A stretch of DNA of 28,602 nucleotides from a virus, in IMG/VR virus record IMGVR_UViG_3300006802_000399, positions 1-28,602 of that record; one strand, written 5' to 3'. A model generated the notes under the pieces. It searched no databases. It was given only the letters and a program-made list of their open reading frames with translations, and had not been told where the DNA came from. Below, in pieces: positions 8,916 to 16,146 of the stretch. Each line of letters begins with the position of its first letter. Within the stretch, counting starts at the first letter, position 1. A program made the position numbers and the translations under genes.

Positions 8916-11812
8916 TGGCGACGTACATCGATCGGACCAGGCTTTCGACGTTCACCGCGCTTTGTTCCTTCGACCTCCGCGTCCACGTTTTTCCGGGCGA
9001 CGTTCCTACGCCGGACATCCTCGAGCAATACTTTCCGAGCCCGATTACGTTCGCGAGCAACCAGCAGAGCGGAACCTGCGACACGAGCTGGACCGCATCG
9101 ACCTCAGGTTTCGGGACGACGAGCTGGACGTACACGATCATCGCGGCCATCACGGTCAACAACGGATTCGGGGCGACCACAACGACGAATGTCACGTTGG
9201 CATCCGGTACCGGCACCGCGGCTCAAGCCGCGACCGGAATCAGCGTCAACGTCGGTGCCTGCACGGTCCAATGGGATGCATCGATCGACTACACGACGAT
9301 CAAGTGGGATATCACGCAATCCGCGATGGGCGTGGCCGGGACGGCGTATCCCGACACTACCTACACCATGTACGAGCGGGCCGAGACGGGAGTGACGGCA
9401 CTCGCCAAGATCACGGCAAACGGGACCGCGGTCACGGCGACCGGTAGCGTTGGCACCGCGTCCAACCTCAACCACAAGCTCGACGTCAACTGGACCTATT
9501 ACAGCAACACGACGACGGCCAAGACGTTCACGGTCAGCAATCAGGCGATGAACAGCCTCGGCATGAGCGGGTCCATCCCAACCTACAGCCACACCGGCAA
9601 TGGTCAATCCTGCACGGCCACCCAGAGCATCGTAACCGGGCATGGGATCGGTGCACCGTATTACGGCGTCAACAGCTACGCCACGGTCAACACCTCGGTA
9701 ACCTACAAGCGAGACGTGACGGTCCGCGGGCGCATCCTCGCATTCAACCAGAGCTATCCAGACTCTCTCACCTGCCGCATCACGGGCTTCGATGGCGCAA
9801 CCGGCTACCGTGACGTGACGGCGGTATCGGGCTCTTTCGATGCTTCCGATACGTTTCAAAAATACTCGATCTCGTCCAGCTTCGTCGACCCCGCATACGG
9901 CACGACATCGACGAATTCGGCCTCGGCGAATACCGTGCCTGCATGGGTCTACGCCGACGTCTCGTCCTCGAGTCTATCCAGCCTCGGCGATGATACGGCC
10001 AACACGACGATGTATTTGCGTGGCTGGCATTTCGCCGGCGCATCGGTCCAGCAATCCCAGACCAAGGCGATCAGCACCGGGACGACGACGGCGACGCGGA
10101 CCTTTGCCAGCGAGGGCGTTGGGCTCAACTCCTATAGGTATTTGCGCGTCCAGCTCCGCGTCACGGCTGGCACGACCCAGAGCGCGACGATATCGATCAC
10201 GACGCAACCATCGAGCGTGGTCAAGAGCTGGACGGTCTCGGTCACCGGCGGTACGTTTGGCTACTACTACCTCGACCTGTGCAGTCCGCACAATAAGACG
10301 AGCTCGATAGACGAGACCGATAGCCCATATCCGCGGCTCAATCCGTCCGACCCGACCAATGCCGGCCAGCTCCTCGATGGCGACTACTGGGGGATCACCA
10401 GGGCCACGCAGATCGCCCTCACTGGCACCAGCTTGGAGATGGGCGACATACATCTGAGCTCGTCCAGCGGTGCGGCCGCGTGGTGCACAGGCAACTGGAC
10501 GCCTACACGGACCTGGACCAAGCTTCAAAAGACGGGATTTGGCGGCAACACCTGGACGACAAACCGTCTGTACCAAGGCGATACCGAGGGCAACACGCAG
10601 ACGGAGGAGGGCTGGGCCGTCTGGGAGACCAGCCCGGCCACCAATACGATCTCGACCATCACGGACTTGGTCAACGCGATCAACGCGTCCGACGGCACCG
10701 TCGTGCGGCATCAGGGATACACGGCGACCGCCAGCACCACGAACAGCTCTCCCTCGTACATCAAGAACGGCTACGCCAACAGCGTCAACGGCCACGCGAT
10801 CTGGCTCGGAGGATTGACCAGGCGACGCGGTCAAGGCGACAAATTGTGGATGGGCACGGACCAGTCCGCTGGCGGCGCGGACGTGCAGGTCTACGCGCAG
10901 ACGATGTACCGCAAGATCAACGGCGATTTTGTGCCGGATGCGTTCGACGCGTTCGAGGTCGAGGACTCGGGCTCTCAGTATTTGTCGCTACTCGCGGTCA
11001 ATTATGCTCGAGGCCGGGCTCATGGACTCGTGCTGGGGACGGACTACAACCCGTACACGCTCCAGACCGTGACTCTGCGCTTGGACTCGACAAGCGCAAG
11101 CCGCGGATCGGGTACGAGCAACACGATCGGCGAGTATTTTACTGGCCTCCCGGCGGGTCTCGGCCAAGCAAATCACAACACGGTCTGCAACACGCTGGAC
11201 ACCGGCGATCCCGACCCGCTCTACACCAACAAGCAACAGCGGGCCGTTTTTAAGCTGACGATCGCGTCATCCGGGTTTGTCAGCGCTGACCGCAATGTGC
11301 TCCTCCAGCACTATTACGCCACCATATCCAGCGGCACCGTGAGCCTGTGGCGGGCCGCGAGTCCGCTTGCATCGTCGTATACGCAGACCGTCACGTCGAT
11401 CACGGGAGCCGCCGACCTACACCTACGTTGTCTGTACGCCGATCCCGAGCTTGGCATCGTGCTCTTCGTCCATGCCAGCGCTGGGGGTCTGACGCGGTAT
11501 TACTCGTCTGATGAGGGAGCGACTTGGGTGAGCACAGTCATCAATGCAAGCGGCAACCAGCCCGCATTCGCCGTGGACGATATGGGCATGGAGTACTACA
11601 TCTGGCGCACGAGCGGTGGCAACATCGAAGGCAAGATACTCGATGCCAACGGTAGCACGATCCTTGGTGTTACGACGCTCGTCACAGGTAGCGTCGCCGA
11701 TGCATCGATCGACATCTACGAGCGCCTCGACGATATGTACATCATCTACAGCCACACGACCAATGGCATCACCGTTGTCAGATCGACGGATGGTGGCCGC
11801 ACGTACTCGTAG
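8915..11812 (+). CDS. Large tail-tip / receptor-binding protein with Asp-box C-terminus
   Basis: 965 residues, the longest protein here, with start overlapping the previous stop (TGATG). It opens with RTRLSTFTALCSFDLRVHVFPGD, then an extended Thr/Ser/Ala-rich beta-structured body with paired immunoglobulin- or CBM-like segments. The C-terminal ~250 residues look like beta-propeller blades with two Asp-box motifs, SSDEGATW and STDGGRTY, as in sialidase-type propellers. The second box is the final eight residues or so. Asp boxes suggest glycan binding or cleavage, but no catalytic set is visible. It is probably the host-recognition protein. Confidence 0.6.
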   Translation: MATYIDRTRLSTFTALCSFDLRVHVFPGDVPTPDILEQYFPSPITFASNQQSGTCDTSWTASTSGFGTTSWTYTIIAAITVNNGFGATTTTNVTLASGTGTAAQAATGISVNVGACTVQWDASIDYTTIKWDITQSAMGVAGTAYPDTTYTMYERAETGVTALAKITANGTAVTATGSVGTASNLNHKLDVNWTYYSNTTTAKTFTVSNQAMNSLGMSGSIPTYSHTGNGQSCTATQSIVTGHGIGAPYYGVNSYATVNTSVTYKRDVTVRGRILAFNQSYPDSLTCRITGFDGATGYRDVTAVSGSFDASDTFQKYSISSSFVDPAYGTTSTNSASANTVPAWVYADVSSSSLSSLGDDTANTTMYLRGWHFAGASVQQSQTKAISTGTTTATRTFASEGVGLNSYRYLRVQLRVTAGTTQSATISITTQPSSVVKSWTVSVTGGTFGYYYLDLCSPHNKTSSIDETDSPYPRLNPSDPTNAGQLLDGDYWGITRATQIALTGTSLEMGDIHLSSSSGAAAWCTGNWTPTRTWTKLQKTGFGGNTWTTNRLYQGDTEGNTQTEEGWAVWETSPATNTISTITDLVNAINASDGTVVRHQGYTATASTTNSSPSYIKNGYANSVNGHAIWLGGLTRRRGQGDKLWMGTDQSAGGADVQVYAQTMYRKINGDFVPDAFDAFEVEDSGSQYLSLLAVNYARGRAHGLVLGTDYNPYTLQTVTLRLDSTSASRGSGTSNTIGEYFTGLPAGLGQANHNTVCNTLDTGDPDPLYTNKQQRAVFKLTIASSGFVSADRNVLLQHYYATISSGTVSLWRAASPLASSYTQTVTSITGAADLHLRCLYADPELGIVLFVHASAGGLTRYYSSDEGATWVSTVINASGNQPAFAVDDMGMEYYIWRTSGGNIEGKILDANGSTILGVTTLVTGSVADASIDIYERLDDMYIIYSHTTNGITVVRSTDGGRTYS

Positions 11813-11829
11813 CGGACGGAGGTGCGGAG

Positions 11830-12762
11830 ATGCCGGACTATTGCGACCAGGACACGCTTGACAACAACCTATCGGCCGAGGAGCAACAACGCCTCGTCCA
11901 GGCGCATCGCGATGGTAAGTCCGTCCGAGGCATCTGCCGGGATTATCTATCCGAGGTGCCGTTTGGTACGGCCATGCGATGGATGCGATCCCTCCTCCTG
12001 TACAACAGCGATGATGCCATCCTGCCTCCGCTGGAGCCCGAGATCGCGAGGAGCAACGTCCCGCTGGCGGATCAGATACCCCAGCTCGAGGGAGATATGC
12101 TCATCATGTCCGACCTGCACATTCCGTATCACGATGCGGAGCTGATCGAGGACGCGATGGATCGCGCCCGAGCGCTGGGCATCAAACAATGGCTCGTGGT
12201 CGGCGACATGATGGACGGCAACCAATGGAGCAAGCGCGGCCTCAACATGACCTACCAGCGCCGCTGGCAGGACGATGCGGACATCGCCAAAGCGATCATC
12301 GACCAGCTCGTCGAGTACATCGGTCCAGGCACGGTGCTCATGGGCAACCACGACGCATGGTTTATCAAGCACTTTAGAGGGCAGGCCGACACCGAATGGC
12401 TACTCGCGCGGCTCTTTCGGACGGATGAGAACGTGCTCTGGTCGATGTATGAGCAAGCATTGATTAGATCGGGCGATCGGGAAATTCGAGCGACGCACGG
12501 TGCGAATTATAGTGGGGCTAACCCGCTCGGGATCGGCCAGCGCCTCGCGGCCAAATGGGAGTGTAGCGTCGTCATGGGCCACCAACACCACGCGACGCAT
12601 GGTCTATCCTGGAGCGGTCGACATCAGGTCGTGTGCATGGGCGGGATGCACGACCCGCGCAAGCTCGCGTATCTGCAGGAGGCACCGCGGACCAACCCGG
12701 CCCAAAGCCGATCGTACGTGCTCCTCCGCAATGGTCGGATGGAGCATATCTTTGCATTTTGA
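11830..12762 (+). CDS. Calcineurin-like metallophosphoesterase with HTH N-terminus
   Basis: 310 residues, behind a strong GGAGGTGCGGAG ribosome site. Residues ~14-55 resemble a helix-turn-helix (SAEEQQRLVQAHRDGKSVRG...FGTAMRWM). Residues ~90-265 hold the metallophosphatase motifs in order: DLH (95-97), GDMMD (125-129), GNHD (172-175), HG (223-224) and GHQHH (250-254), which bind two metal ions. Substrate cannot be deduced: candidates are DNA ends, nucleotides or cell-envelope phosphates. It lies between the tail-tip genes and the lysin. Confidence 0.82.
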   Translation: MPDYCDQDTLDNNLSAEEQQRLVQAHRDGKSVRGICRDYLSEVPFGTAMRWMRSLLLYNSDDAILPPLEPEIARSNVPLADQIPQLEGDMLIMSDLHIPYHDAELIEDAMDRARALGIKQWLVVGDMMDGNQWSKRGLNMTYQRRWQDDADIAKAIIDQLVEYIGPGTVLMGNHDAWFIKHFRGQADTEWLLARLFRTDENVLWSMYEQALIRSGDREIRATHGANYSGANPLGIGQRLAAKWECSVVMGHQHHATHGLSWSGRHQVVCMGGMHDPRKLAYLQEAPRTNPAQSRSYVLLRNGRMEHIFAF

Positions 12763-12770
12763 GGGACTAG

Positions 12771-13304
12771 ATGGAAACTAAAAGACCCATTGCAACCAAC
12801 GCCGCGGCGCAAGCCTTGACCAATGTTGGCGTGGTCGAGGAAGGCGAGAACCGCGGGCGCTGGGTGGAGACATACCAAGCCGCGGTCGGCATCCCGCCCG
12901 GATCGCCTTGGTGCGCGGCGTTCGTGAGGTTTCGCTTGGAGCGGGCCGCGGCGATGCTCGGCACCCAGATACCGCCGGGATTCCCGGATTCTGGCTGGAC
13001 TCCCGACTATAGCAATTGGGCCAAGTCCAACGGCTACTGGGTGCCTGTCGCGACCGCGGAGGCCGGTACGATCCTGCCTCGCATCGGCGACCTGGCGTGT
13101 TTTTATTTCGCCGCGAAACAGCGCATCGCCCATATCGGGATCGTCGTTGAATACGCGAAGCTTTGGGGCGTGGTGACGGTCGAGGGCAATACCGGACCCG
13201 ATATCGACGCGGGCGTCAATCGCGATGGCGATGGCGTCTATCGCAAGGTACGCACGTGGTCGGAGCTCGGCGCTGGCGGTGGGTTTGTCAGGATCAACTG
13301 GTAG
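12771..13304 (+). CDS. CHAP-type amidase/endopeptidase (endolysin candidate)
   Basis: 177 residues, GAGGGA ribosome site before ATG. The papain-like CHAP layout is visible: SPWCAAFVRF with Cys48 as nucleophile, a GDLACF strand (~106), His121 in IAHIGIVVE, and Glu138/Asn140 in VTVEGNTG as the third catalytic position. Such enzymes cut peptidoglycan stem peptides or the sugar-peptide amide bond. No signal peptide or cell-wall-binding domain is present, so a holin or a virion route would be needed. It could instead be a virion-associated lysin, given the tail genes upstream. Confidence 0.78.
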   Translation: METKRPIATNAAAQALTNVGVVEEGENRGRWVETYQAAVGIPPGSPWCAAFVRFRLERAAAMLGTQIPPGFPDSGWTPDYSNWAKSNGYWVPVATAEAGTILPRIGDLACFYFAAKQRIAHIGIVVEYAKLWGVVTVEGNTGPDIDAGVNRDGDGVYRKVRTWSELGAGGGFVRINW

Positions 13305-13307
13305 GGC

Positions 13308-14099
13308 ATGATCACGGGCGCAATGGTGCGCGGCACATTGCGTCGCCTCCGGTCGGACAAGCATCGCCTCCTAACGCAGGATGAGGAACAACTGCTTGCC
13401 CGCGCCTATCATGCCGGGATAGAGCGGCAGGAGTGCCTGGATATGCTCGTGTGGCGCAACCTCGGGCTCGCCAAGCACGTCGCCATGACCTACGCCAGGC
13501 CGGAGCACATCGACGATGCGCTCGCCGCGGCGATCCGCGGGCTGATTCGCGCGGTCGAGGGATTCGATCCCGACCGCGGGCTCAAATTTGCCACGTACGC
13601 TATGTATTGGTGCCGTCAATGCGCGAGGCGTTACGTCTCCTCGCATCAGGAGACGATCAGGGTACCGGAGTACATGGTGTACAAGACGCACAAGGTCCGC
13701 AGGGCTTGGGCGACACTTTGTCAGGCCAACGGCACACCGCCAAGCATGGCCGACATGGAGACGTACACGGGCCTCGATGCGGAGACGATCGCCCTCGCTA
13801 GGCGCACGATGCGGCTTGAGCCCAAGAGCCTCGATGATCCCGAGGATACATCGATCGCGCAAGCGCTCACGGAATCCGCGGAGGATATCTCCCAGCGCCT
13901 ACACGAGCACGACGACCTGCACGAGGCTCTGATGCAATTGGATGGCGATGCAAGGTCCATCCTGATCAGGCACTTTGGCCTGGACGGCCGGACCCCAGAG
14001 ACACTCCAGTCGATCGCAATGACCTATGGCGTCACGAGGCAACGCATCGAGCAACGGGTCGCAAGCGCCTGCAAAAAACTGCACAAGATTTTGGCCTGA
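13308..14099 (+). CDS. Phage-encoded RNA polymerase sigma-70 family factor
   Basis: 263 residues. Region 2 spans ~47-115 (NLGLAKHVAMTYA..., AAAIRGLIRAVEGFDPDRGLKFATYAMYWCRQCARRYV), region 3 ~120-165 (VYKTHKVRRAWATL), and region 4 ~203-262 (ARSILIRHFGLDGRTPETLQSIA, VTRQRIEQRVASACKKL). It would direct host RNA polymerase to phage promoters. The conserved TGTGGGATACT promoters of the head genes are candidate targets (inference). A second in-frame ATG at 13323 is a possible alternative start. It lies at the end of the tail/lysis run, just before the early promoter region. Confidence 0.88.
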   Translation: MITGAMVRGTLRRLRSDKHRLLTQDEEQLLARAYHAGIERQECLDMLVWRNLGLAKHVAMTYARPEHIDDALAAAIRGLIRAVEGFDPDRGLKFATYAMYWCRQCARRYVSSHQETIRVPEYMVYKTHKVRRAWATLCQANGTPPSMADMETYTGLDAETIALARRTMRLEPKSLDDPEDTSIAQALTESAEDISQRLHEHDDLHEALMQLDGDARSILIRHFGLDGRTPETLQSIAMTYGVTRQRIEQRVASACKKLHKILA

Positions 14100-14109
14100 T
14101 TGGTGCAAA

Positions 14110-14131
14110 TCGTGAGAAGTGTAGTACACTA
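14110..14131 (+). promoter_or_regulatory. Early promoter with palindromic operator
   Basis: TCGTG, four bases, then GTGTAGTACACTA. The 13-bp palindrome AGTGTAGTACACT (14118-14130, one unpaired central base) includes a TACACT -10 candidate. The first half-site plus TCGTG recurs, with the same spacing, before recT at 16848-16869. The distance from palindrome to start codon is nearly the same at both (33 and 32 nt). It is probably bound by the ribbon-helix-helix regulator encoded at 16855-16652. Confidence 0.6.
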
Positions 14132-14162
14132 GTGCATCGGGATTACCGATAGGAGAAACAAG

Positions 14163-14453
14163 ATGCAAACGACGACGATAAATCAATTGGCGACGATGAT
14201 CCACGAGTACAAGGCGGTGGATCGCAAACTGCAACAAGCCTATCGCAAGCGGGACACCTACGGATACGACGAGTATCTGGAGGAGGCACTTAGTGCGCGG
14301 TCCGAGGAACTTTTTAATTCGATTCGCGAGGCCGTTCCCGGTCAATCTTGGGATCAGGTTTCCGCGATGATCGACGCGTGGGAGATCAAGCCTCAAGCCA
14401 TCGTGGTGCCCGCCGTAGACGACGAAGATTTCTCAGACCCATTTGCTGAATAA
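14163..14453 (+). CDS. Small acidic helical protein, unknown function
   Basis: 96 residues, AGGAG site 7 nt before the ATG. The N-terminal two thirds is predicted helical (TINQLATMIHEYKAVDRKLQQAYRKRD...). The C-terminus is very acidic and ends DDEDFSDPFAE, similar to the EADTEEIADPFA end of RecT in this window. I do not recognise a family. As first gene after the early promoter, it is probably expressed soon after infection. Confidence 0.7.
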   Translation: MQTTTINQLATMIHEYKAVDRKLQQAYRKRDTYGYDEYLEEALSARSEELFNSIREAVPGQSWDQVSAMIDAWEIKPQAIVVPAVDDEDFSDPFAE

Positions 14454-14457
14454 CCCA

Positions 14458-14477
14458 AGGCCCGGACAACCGGGCCT
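14458..14477 (+). other. RNA hairpin abutting the hammerhead ribozyme
   Basis: An 8-bp perfect stem (14458-14465 with 14470-14477) with an ACAA loop, starting 4 bases after the stop codon of the preceding gene. There is no T-run, so it is not a standard terminator. Its last base, T14477, is also the outer base of ribozyme stem III, so the two helices could stack. After ribozyme cleavage it would sit 5 nt from the 3' end of the upstream mRNA and could protect it. Confidence 0.6.
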
Positions 14478-14524
14478 CCGTCCACCGGTAGGCCGGTGCT
14501 GATGAGCCCAGAGGGCGAAACGGA
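14477..14524 (+). ncRNA. Type III hammerhead self-cleaving ribozyme
   Basis: All conserved hammerhead elements are present in order. Stem III 5' arm is TCCG (14477-14480), followed by TC, with cleavage expected after C14482. Stem I is CACCGG with CCGGTG (14483-14488 and 14493-14498, loop TAGG). Then comes CTGATGA (14499-14505). Stem II is GCCC with GGGC (14506-14509 and 14513-14516, loop AGA). Then GAAA (14517-14520) and stem III 3' arm CGGA (14521-14524). Stems I and II are closed and stem III is open, which is the type III permutation. It lies in the leader of the gene at 14541, 16 nt before its ATG. Confidence 0.88.
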
Positions 14525-14540
14525 ACCAAGGAGAACCAAG

Positions 14541-14930
14541 ATGCAAACGATTATGGCGGGAAATTTGCCAGCGATGCCCGCGATCAAGTGGAGCCGGGAT
14601 GGATGGCAGACCCAAGAGGAATCGACCTACAGGACGTTCGTCGAGATCGATTGGCGCAAGGGTACGATCGAGGTCTACAAGCTCGGATGCGATGAGCGAT
14701 GGTTCGTCCCGACTCGTTTCACCAACAACCACGCCGCTCGTATGATGGTTGCGCCTGGAACACCCAAGGTCGAGATCGTCAACATTCTCGAAATCTACTG
14801 GGATCAAATCTCGGAGATCATGGCATCCTACGAGCAAGGTATTCACGTTTCGCAACCTGCTCAATTCGGCGAAGCGTCCGAGCTCTTGCGGTTCGCGGTG
14901 CGAGGAATCGCATGGGCCTTGGAAGCCTGA
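14541..14930 (+). CDS. Unknown protein behind hammerhead ribozyme
   Basis: 129 residues. I start at the ATG at 14541 because AGGAG lies 7 nt upstream and the surrounding sequence copies the initiation region of the gene at 14163. The upstream in-frame ATG at 14496 lies inside the ribozyme and is rejected. The sequence has a beta segment (YRTFVEIDWRKGTIEVYKLG) and a helical C-terminus (SELLRFAVRGIAWALEA). No family is recognised. Ribozyme cleavage would leave its mRNA with a 58-nt leader and a 5'-hydroxyl end. Confidence 0.72.
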   Translation: MQTIMAGNLPAMPAIKWSRDGWQTQEESTYRTFVEIDWRKGTIEVYKLGCDERWFVPTRFTNNHAARMMVAPGTPKVEIVNILEIYWDQISEIMASYEQGIHVSQPAQFGEASELLRFAVRGIAWALEA

Positions 14931-14939
14931 CAAAAAGAC

Positions 14940-14965
14940 GGCCCGGCTGGACAACCAGCCGGGCC
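14940..14965 (+). other. Intergenic RNA hairpin
   Basis: An 11-bp perfect stem (14940-14950 with 14955-14965) with the same ACAA loop and flanking GG/CC as the hairpin at 14458. Only TTGT follows, and a ribosome binding site starts 5 bases later. It is therefore more likely a processing or stabilising element, or a weak terminator, than a strong terminator. Confidence 0.6.
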
Positions 14966-14981
14966 TTGTAGGAGAAATATG

Positions 14982-15161
14982 ATGCAAAGAAATCGTATCA
15001 CGCGGAAGCCGGTCGGCGAGAGGCCGATCGACGTCATCTCGATTATCCTGCTCGGGATGGCCTTTGGATGGTGGGCATTGCAGGGATTTGCCGAACGCCG
15101 GGAGCTCGAGGCCGAGCAACGCGCCGCGATCATTCGCGCGGAGGGAGGGATGACCCAATGA
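14982..15161 (+). CDS. Small single-pass membrane protein
   Basis: 59 residues from ATG 14982, which has AGGAG 7 nt upstream exactly as in the two preceding genes. The ATG at 14979 is only 4 nt from that site. A basic N-terminus (RNRITRKPVGERP) is followed by one hydrophobic segment (VISIILLGMAFGWWALQGFA) and a charged helical tail. Function unknown. The stop overlaps the next start. Confidence 0.6.
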   Translation: MQRNRITRKPVGERPIDVISIILLGMAFGWWALQGFAERRELEAEQRAAIIRAEGGMTQ

Positions 15162-15595
15162 CCGAATTCGACGACCTCATGGATAGCTACCGCTTGCAGG
15201 AGGATCAGGAGCGGCATTGGGAGGCCGGTGCCGTCAAGCCTGCCATCAAGCGCCAATATGGCGGCTGGATTCGCCCGACGCTCAACGCGATGGCAATCGA
15301 GCTCCGCCAGGACGGAAACCGGCTCTGGAAGGTGATCCACATCGAAAACCCGGAGGAGTGCGTCGTCGAGCGCGACGGTCGCCAGATCGCCTTGCACGTC
15401 AACGACGAGACGGACGAATGGTGGCATCTCGGTCGCCACGGCAAGCCGAATGCGATGTTCGTCCTCGGTCCGTTCCGCGCCGACACGCTGTTCGCATTCG
15501 CGGACATCATGACCGAGACCTGGCACTACGCCAACGCCGATCCGACCCATTACCGCGACCTCGACCATTACGCATCGTGGAGGTACACGCAATGA
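15158..15595 (+). CDS. Unknown early protein
   Basis: 145 residues, starting by ATGA overlap with the previous gene. It is rich in Trp, His and acidic residues (LQEDQERHWEAGAVKPAIKRQYGGWIRP, DETDEWWHLGRHGKPN), mixed alpha/beta. No family is recognised. It is flanked on both sides by small membrane proteins and is probably co-translated with them. Confidence 0.65.
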   Translation: MTEFDDLMDSYRLQEDQERHWEAGAVKPAIKRQYGGWIRPTLNAMAIELRQDGNRLWKVIHIENPEECVVERDGRQIALHVNDETDEWWHLGRHGKPNAMFVLGPFRADTLFAFADIMTETWHYANADPTHYRDLDHYASWRYTQ

Positions 15596-15717
15596 TCATC
15601 GTCGTCGTGCTGGCGCTCGTCCTGAGCGCCAGCATGGTCCTGCTGTTTGCTTGGTTGATCGACGTCGTGTGCCGGTACCAGGACCGGATCGACCGCGAGA
15701 CGGAGGAGATACTATGA
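15592..15717 (+). CDS. Very small membrane protein
   Basis: 41 residues beginning MIIVVVLALVLSASMVLLFAW, a single transmembrane helix, followed by a charged cytoplasmic-type tail (YQDRIDRETEEIL). It starts by ATGA overlap with the preceding stop. It could be a lysis accessory or membrane anchor, but nothing in the sequence decides this. Confidence 0.6.
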   Translation: MIIVVVLALVLSASMVLLFAWLIDVVCRYQDRIDRETEEIL

Positions 15718-16067
15718 CTGCTTGGATACGGCTACACAACGCTACGAGCGCTACAAGCGATGCGCTCCTCCGCCTGATTGGACGGACGAGGACGAGGCCG
15801 AATTCCACGCGATCTGGCAACGAGAGATCGCAAGCGAATTCGCCCGAGCCCGAGATCGGGCCACGGATGCCAGACGCCGTCGAGCTCGTGCTCGAGACCG
15901 TGACGCTGGGCGACATGGCGCAACTTCCGACGGACGTATCGAGCCGGGCGATGGTGGCATTCCTGAGGTTGATTCGCAACCCCTACGCCTTGACCTCGGA
16001 GGCTGATGCCCGTTTCATTTTGTTCGCGGTTCGACTTGCGGAGCAAGACGTCGATGCCGTAGATTGA
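15714..16067 (+). CDS. Unknown protein; only the C-terminal half is convincing
   Basis: 117 residues from ATG 15714, which has GGAGGAG 5 nt upstream and an ATGA overlap with the previous stop. The first ~50 residues (Thr/Ser/Asn/Arg-rich) look like an out-of-frame translation. From Met at 15867 the sequence (MPDAVELVLETVTLGDMAQLP..., MVAFLRLIRNPYAL) looks like a genuine helical domain. Either the real gene starts at 15867, or the N-terminal half is read in another frame (see 15722-16006). Confidence 0.5.
   Translation: MTAWIRLHNATSATSDALLRLIGRTRTRPNSTRSGNERSQANSPEPEIGPRMPDAVELVLETVTLGDMAQLPTDVSSRAMVAFLRLIRNPYALTSEADARFILFAVRLAEQDVDAVD
15722..16006 (+). CDS. Competing reading frame, possible small protein with TTG start
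   Basis: 94 residues from TTG 15722. The first ~50 residues (TQRYERYKRCAPPPDWTDED, then FHAIWQREIASEFARARDRA) look more like real protein than the overlapping frame: acidic, aromatic and amphipathic. The C-terminal ~35 residues look out of frame. The start has a GGAGGAG site 13 nt upstream, which is far. This may be an independent overlapping gene, or the true N-terminal half of the gene ending at 16067, with an indel or +1 shift near 15860. Confidence 0.35.
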   Translation: MDTATQRYERYKRCAPPPDWTDEDEAEFHAIWQREIASEFARARDRATDARRRRARARDRDAGRHGATSDGRIEPGDGGIPEVDSQPLRLDLGG

Positions 16068-16093
16068 CGTCGCCACGTCACCTTGTGGATACG

Positions 16094-16128
16094 ACAACGC
16101 CCCAGCGAGGCCTATGCTGGGGCGTTGT
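16094..16128 (+). terminator. Rho-independent-type terminator hairpin
   Basis: A perfect 13-bp stem (16094-16106 with 16116-16128) and a 9-nt loop, GC-rich, ending TTGTTG. It lies between the early block and the leaderless VRR-NUC gene, so it should separate the two transcription units. Confidence 0.7.
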
Positions 16129-16133
16129 TGCGT

Positions 16134-16146
16134 TATGATGCCGTCA
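16134..16146 (+). promoter_or_regulatory. Leaderless promoter of VRR-NUC gene
   Basis: A -10-like box, TATGAT at 16134-16139, lies exactly 6 nt before the ATG at 16146 and directly after a terminator hairpin. There is no Shine-Dalgarno site. This also decides the start: the upstream in-frame ATG at 16083 lies before the terminator and is rejected. Confidence 0.6.

Noticed and set aside
11506-11535. CTGATGAG as a second hammerhead core
   Set aside because: No GAAA and no pairing arms follow; it is inside the tail-tip coding sequence.
14496-14540. Longer N-terminus for the gene at 14541, using ATG 14496
   Set aside because: These codons lie within the ribozyme and would be unpaired only if the ribozyme unfolds; the AGGAG site belongs to 14541.
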